A stretch of DNA of 17,720 bases from CAZOVK01 sp964583165. GTDB taxonomy: Bacteria > Bacillota > Clostridia > Lachnospirales > WRAX01. A model generated the notes under the pieces. It worked only from the letters and a program-made list of their open reading frames with translations, ran no database searches and was not told the origin of the DNA. Positions 14,143 through 17,720 of this stretch are shown piece by piece (position 1 is the first letter of the stretch; the number at the start of each line of letters is the position of its first letter). The position numbers and the translations under genes were made by a program. The stretch spans positions 1 to 17,720 of the forward strand of contig CAZOVK010000048.1 of assembly GCA_964583165.1 (NCBI GenBank), written 5' to 3'.

Positions 14143-16049
14143 GTGTTTTCCCGCTGAAAAAAGGGCTAATTTTGCTTGTAGTAATCGCTCTGTCATCGGC
14201 GCTGTTTTACGGCCTGTATCGTTTCGACAACAAATATACTCGCACTGAGGCACAGGCGGCGGATGGTTTGCTGGTGTTGACCGAAGCAGATTTGCAGAAA
14301 AACCCCATTAGGTATCTCACCTATGGTTGGGAGTTTTATCCCGGTGTTTTGTTGAGGCCGTCAGATTTGAATGATGGTTTGCAATCGCGCTACATGATTC
14401 ATACAATGATTGGGGAACGTACACGGTTTGATTTTGGTAACGACGACCCACACGGAAGCGGGAGTTATGTGTTGCATATGCGCTTGCCGACAGAGCCGAC
14501 CGTTTATGCCCTTGAATTGCCCGAAATCTTCTCTGCCTACCGCCTGTATGTAAACGGTAGATTACTGTTTGACGTCGGCAATCCCGACCCTTCTGATTAC
14601 GAAGCGCGTACAACCGGACGAGTGATTACGTTTGAAGTGGCGGGTAGGGCTACAATACTGCTTGCCGTCAGCGATTATACGCATTACTATAGTGGGCTGA
14701 TTTACCCGCCCGCTTTCGGAACACCGTCAGCAGTCGATACGGCAAGGACACTGCGGCTTTGGCTTCGTATTGTTGTCTTATCGATAACACTGATTGTCGG
14801 TCTGCTAGCGCTTTATCTTGGTATGCGCATGAAACAACACAACGCCAAATTGTTTGTGCTTCTGTGTATCGCCATGTGTGGGCTGCCCCTTTATCCCTTA
14901 CTCCACGCAATTCTCATTCTACCCGTTTTTCCATATTACACAATCGAACTTTTGTGTAGCTTTGCGGTACCGTTTTTATTTGTGGTGTTACACAACAGAT
15001 TGTGTAACACAGAGTATACGGTTAGGTTAATCAGTAACAGTATCTCTGGTATGATGTGCGTAATCGCTGTCTTGTATGGCTCATTGTCGCCGCATCTGAC
15101 ATTGCCCATAATGGACGGGTTTTCTGCTCTTGTTTTTCTGTACAAGGCGGCGGTTGCAGTATATTTACCTGTTGTGGCTATTGCCGCGCTAAAAACACGC
15201 CCAAATGCCACATGGCCGCTTTTTTACGCCGCAATCATTTACGCAAATGCCTTTGCATGGGACAGAATCTTGCCCGTTTATGAGCCTATTTACGGTGGAT
15301 GGTTCCCAGAAATCGGTATTATTGTTTTGGTAGCGGTTTTGGGTTATACGATTTGGCACGATATAGGCGAAGCCTACGCAAACAGCCTTGCCTTTCAAGA
15401 AGAACACCGCCAGGTTTCACGCCAGCTTGCCATGCAACTCGAATACGCCGACCAGCTTACAAAACGCACAGAGGTAAACCGCCGCATTATCCATGATTTT
15501 CGTCAGCACCTTCGCGCCATCGAGGGACTAGCGCAGGACAGTAATGTTTTATTGATGCGCGAATATATTGCGCGAGTGGCAGAAATGACTACGGCTTCCC
15601 AAGCTTCGACAATATCCTTTTGCTCGAATCCCGCTGTCGACGCTCTGCTTGGCTACTATTTTAGCGCGGCAAAGAAAAAGAATATCGATATACGTGGGCG
15701 CTTTTCTCTTACAAACAAGCTTCCGCTGGCTGATGTTGAGTTATGCACGGTCATTGGCAACCTTCTGGAAAACTCACTGGAAGCTTGTGAGCGTCAAGTA
15801 AACGGCGACCGCTTTATTCATATCAGCAGTATGGACAACGGGGCCACTTTTTTCTTACTGGTAGAAAACAGTTATGACGGTATTGTGGAAAAGAAGGGTG
15901 ACCAGTTCATATCACGAAAAACAGATTCGGCACGAATGGGCGTTGGGCTTGCCTCCGTGCGACAGATTGTTGAGCTTCACGGCGGTACGCTTGATGTGTT
16001 CCCCGAACACGGAGTATTTAAGGTGGGGTGTGCTATACCCATTTCTTGA
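14139..16049 (+). CDS. sensor histidine kinase, 7TMR-DISM-like sensor with GHKL ATPase
   Basis: A 636-residue membrane kinase. A first membrane helix (8-25) is followed by an extracytoplasmic beta domain (about 30-200). Its part YALELPEIFSAYRLYVNGRL resembles 7TMR-DISM extracellular domains, which are thought to bind carbohydrate-like ligands. Several membrane helices run from about 204 to 405. The dimerisation helix carries the phosphoacceptor His452 in HDFRQHL. The ATPase domain has the N-box NLLENSLEA (Asn541, Asn545) and a GVGLASV G-box near residue 600. The HDFRQHL type pairs with LytTR regulators, consistent with the gene two upstream. It overlaps the surface protein gene by ATGA. No clear terminator follows its stop. 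Confidence 0.88.
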   Translation: MSVFPLKKGLILLVVIALSSALFYGLYRFDNKYTRTEAQAADGLLVLTEADLQKNPIRYLTYGWEFYPGVLLRPSDLNDGLQSRYMIHTMIGERTRFDFGNDDPHGSGSYVLHMRLPTEPTVYALELPEIFSAYRLYVNGRLLFDVGNPDPSDYEARTTGRVITFEVAGRATILLAVSDYTHYYSGLIYPPAFGTPSAVDTARTLRLWLRIVVLSITLIVGLLALYLGMRMKQHNAKLFVLLCIAMCGLPLYPLLHAILILPVFPYYTIELLCSFAVPFLFVVLHNRLCNTEYTVRLISNSISGMMCVIAVLYGSLSPHLTLPIMDGFSALVFLYKAAVAVYLPVVAIAALKTRPNATWPLFYAAIIYANAFAWDRILPVYEPIYGGWFPEIGIIVLVAVLGYTIWHDIGEAYANSLAFQEEHRQVSRQLAMQLEYADQLTKRTEVNRRIIHDFRQHLRAIEGLAQDSNVLLMREYIARVAEMTTASQASTISFCSNPAVDALLGYYFSAAKKKNIDIRGRFSLTNKLPLADVELCTVIGNLLENSLEACERQVNGDRFIHISSMDNGATFFLLVENSYDGIVEKKGDQFISRKTDSARMGVGLASVRQIVELHGGTLDVFPEHGVFKVGCAIPIS

Positions 16050-16131
16050 TATGCTTTACCTTGTTATAATCGGGTTTTGCGACGTAATACCGTCTGCGCC
16101 CGTAACTGTTTTGAATAGATTTCAAAATACA

Positions 16132-16160
16132 TTGACAATTTCGATACTACGTTATATACT
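16132..16160 (+). promoter_or_regulatory. housekeeping sigma promoter (TTGACA - 17 - TATACT)
   Basis: TTGACA at 16132-16137 and TATACT at 16155-16160 are separated by exactly 17 bases. The -35 is perfect and the -10 has one mismatch. Transcription should start near 16164-16168. This is the strongest promoter match in the window and gives the cyclase gene its own transcript. Confidence 0.85.
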
Positions 16161-16163
16161 TAA

Positions 16164-16285
16164 CTGATAGTGTATTTAAGTGTCAGTCATTTATGGAACC
16201 GTATATCGAGAGCAAGTCAATTGCTCATAGTGCCTATCAGCAGGCTGTTTAAATGTTTAGCAATCAAGAGTACGGGGGAACAGCC
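16164..16285 (+). promoter_or_regulatory. structured 5' leader of the diguanylate cyclase gene
   Basis: Helix 1: CTGATAG (16164-16170) with CTATCAG (16234-16240), enclosing the hairpin GAGCAA-GTCAA-TTGCTC (16210-16226). Helix 2: GGCTGTT (16243-16249) with AACAGCC (16279-16285), which places the purine-rich CGGGGG ahead of the start codon in its loop. The pairing could affect translation. I compared it from memory with c-di-GMP-I and -II aptamers and saw neither signature, so it is not called a riboswitch. Confidence 0.35.
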
Positions 16286-16287
16286 AT

Positions 16288-17720
16288 ATGAAAGATATGN
16301 NNNNNNNNNTGTTCAAAACAATTGCAACATTGATAATAACCCTTTTTTCTATTGCAGGAGTATTATTGTTGTATTTCAATTCGATAGATACGGTTCTTAC
16401 TAATCAAAACGACCATGTTTTGAATGAGATTATGCAGCAACAGATATTTAACTTCAACCTAAAATTACATAACGATAAAATGGCAATAACAAATTTCGCA
16501 TCATTTATTGCAGACATGGACACCGATTCTGAACAGATTGTCCCAATAATCAGCAAATTGGCGGCAAACAGTGACTTTGAATTCATTGATTACGTAGGGT
16601 GTGATGGCAATGCAATAACAATAGATGGGCGAGAAATGCAGGTTGGCGACAGGGATTATTTTAAGCGCGCAATGCAAGGGGAAGTGAATATTGCAGAGCC
16701 TTTGGTTTCGCGCATACGAAACATCGCAATAATTCTAGTGGCGGCCCCTATATATAAAGACGGAAATATTGTTGGTGTATTAACCGGTTCCTACGATATG
16801 AACATCCTTAGTAAACTATTTTTACCTGCCTTTGACGGCACCAGTTATGCATACCTCACCACTAAAAACGGTGAAATAATTTCAAAAATCACAAACGAAT
16901 ATACATTGCTTCGAGGTAATAATCTGCTTGAGAGCTTATCAAGTGCAGACTTTGGCGTTAACGGTAACATCGAAGATATAAGACGAAATATAGAAAACGG
17001 TACAGGCGGGCATATTGCCTATTCCTTGCATGGGCAGCAGCGACGTTCCAGCTATGCTTCTCTCGATTTTAACGGGTGGACGTTGTTTGTTATGGTTCCC
17101 GAACAATTTCTTGCCAAATCTTCCAACACTATTTTGTCATACTCATCGGTTTTAATTGTTAGCGTAATGCTTATTGCTTTGATTTATACGGTGTTTTTCG
17201 TTATTACCTCGAATAATGCAAGAAACAAGGCTATTCTTAACGAAAAGTGCTTTAAGGCGCTGGCCGAGCAAACTGGCAAGGTGATTTTTGAGTGGGATTT
17301 TGCCACGAACAGAATATCGTCTATGTCAAACTTTGAAGCGCTGTTTAGTAGAAAAGCGGTTACAGTTAATAGTACCGACGATGCACTTTCTGTTAATGCC
17401 GTTCACCCAGAAGACCATACTGCTTTTATGGGCATGTTTGAGTCGGTAGCAAGCGGAAAACCTGTAAACGATATACGTTTCAGGATTGTTGACGGCGTAG
17501 GTATCTACCATTGGTGCAACATTTCAGCCATTGTTATAAACGATAGCAGCGGAAAACCGTATAAAGCCATTGCCTCGCTTGAAAACATAGAAGAACAGCT
17601 AAACAGAGAAGAAGCGTTGCGCAAAATGGCAGAAAGAGACCTGCTGACCGGGTTATACAACAAAACAACCACAGAGCTTTTAATAAAAAGGGTTTTAATT
17701 GACCGTGAACACATCGGAGA
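16288..17720 (+). CDS. membrane-bound diguanylate cyclase, Cache-PAS-GGDEF (partial at 3' end, N gap near 5' end)
   Basis: The ATG at 16288 has a GGGGG stretch upstream. The frame MKDM, then ten Ns (16300-16309), then FKTIATLIITLF continues unbroken to the window end, so the frame is kept if the gap length is right. Membrane helix 1 is about residues 13-31. The outside Cache-type sensor spans about 40-275, with GDRDYFKRAMQGEVNIAEPL and a VAAPIYKDGNIVGVLTGSYD strand pair. Membrane helix 2 is 281-307. A PAS domain covers about 315-445. The GGDEF domain begins at RDLLTGLYNKTTTELL near residue 450. The active-site motif itself is beyond the window, so cyclase activity is inferred. It probably makes c-di-GMP in response to an external small molecule. 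Confidence 0.8.
   Translation, partial: MKDMXXXXFKTIATLIITLFSIAGVLLLYFNSIDTVLTNQNDHVLNEIMQQQIFNFNLKLHNDKMAITNFASFIADMDTDSEQIVPIISKLAANSDFEFIDYVGCDGNAITIDGREMQVGDRDYFKRAMQGEVNIAEPLVSRIRNIAIILVAAPIYKDGNIVGVLTGSYDMNILSKLFLPAFDGTSYAYLTTKNGEIISKITNEYTLLRGNNLLESLSSADFGVNGNIEDIRRNIENGTGGHIAYSLHGQQRRSSYASLDFNGWTLFVMVPEQFLAKSSNTILSYSSVLIVSVMLIALIYTVFFVITSNNARNKAILNEKCFKALAEQTGKVIFEWDFATNRISSMSNFEALFSRKAVTVNSTDDALSVNAVHPEDHTAFMGMFESVASGKPVNDIRFRIVDGVGIYHWCNISAIVINDSSGKPYKAIASLENIEEQLNREEALRKMAERDLLTGLYNKTTTELLIKRVLIDREHIG
16300..16309. other. assembly gap (10 Ns)
   Basis: Ten unknown bases lie inside the start of the cyclase gene, 12 bases after its ATG. The reading frame on both sides agrees with a true length of 10 (or 10 plus or minus a multiple of 3). 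The number may only be a scaffold placeholder. Confidence 0.95.

Larger units (their letters stand above)
16050..16287. other. intergenic region with promoter and structured leader
   Basis: 238 bases between the kinase and the cyclase gene. The first 80 bases hold nothing I can identify, and no convincing terminator for the kinase operon. From 16132 there is a near-consensus promoter, and from 16164 a leader with three inverted repeats. A short open frame can be drawn across it, but it has no ribosome binding site and reads into the N gap in the wrong frame. Confidence 0.6.

Noticed and set aside
13828..14253. 141-codon minus-strand frame spanning the surface protein/kinase junction
   Set aside because: Antisense to two real genes with coupled translation; no promoter, ribosome binding site or recognisable protein features.
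16164..16285. c-di-GMP riboswitch (class I or II)
   Set aside because: The conserved core and tetraloop/receptor elements I would expect are absent, so only a structured leader is reported.
16170..16403. 77-codon open frame across the cyclase leader and N gap
   Set aside because: No ribosome binding site, and it runs out of frame with the clear Cache-PAS-GGDEF protein.
1..17720. CRISPR array, tRNA or rRNA gene
   Set aside because: No regularly spaced direct repeats and no tRNA cloverleaf or rRNA sequence were seen on either strand by eye.

Overview
The window reads as the right (late-gene) end of a prophage, followed by ordinary chromosomal genes of a Gram-positive, probably clostridial (Bacillota) host. 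The evidence is the siphovirus tail gene families, strong GGAGG-type ribosome binding sites with GTG and TTG starts, an NlpC/P60-like lysin, and a neighbouring LytTR/GHKL two-component system. Every gene I can support is on the + strand. A run of 10 Ns at 16300-16309 shows that this is a draft or metagenome scaffold. Species cannot be told from the sequence.

Head and neck (1-1962): the last codons of an upstream gene, the major capsid protein, a head-tail connector, a head-closure-like protein and a tail-terminator-like protein. They are packed with one-base overlaps or short gaps. Tail (1964-9582): a major tail tube protein of the phi13 type, a small hairpin terminator, a tail assembly chaperone pair that appears to be joined by a -1 ribosomal frameshift, a 598-residue tape measure, distal tail protein (Dit), a Gp37/Tal-like baseplate protein, and then a host-recognition module. 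That module has a baseplate-anchored fibre, an unrecognised fibre-region protein, a glycine-rich tip protein and a 67-residue protein.

Lysis (9583-11120): a 185-base gap whose inverted repeats tile it almost completely, as two adjacent closed domains with competing pairings in the first. It lies directly in front of the endolysin ribosome binding site and is the best candidate here for an undescribed element. It is followed by the endolysin, a hairpin terminator, a holin, a small membrane-anchored coiled-coil protein and a strong final terminator. I place the functional end of the prophage there; no attachment site can be proved without the left end.

Downstream (11121-17720): an intergenic hairpin and an extended -10 promoter drive a three-gene operon with ATGA overlaps: a LytTR response regulator, a secreted, C-terminally anchored surface protein with a long Asp/Asn/Thr linker, and a histidine kinase with a 7TMR-DISM-like sensor. 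The linkage suggests that the surface protein is an input or output partner of the signalling pair. A near-consensus promoter (TTGACA, 17 bases, TATACT) with a structured leader then drives a membrane-bound Cache-PAS-GGDEF diguanylate cyclase, which is interrupted by the N gap and cut off by the window end.
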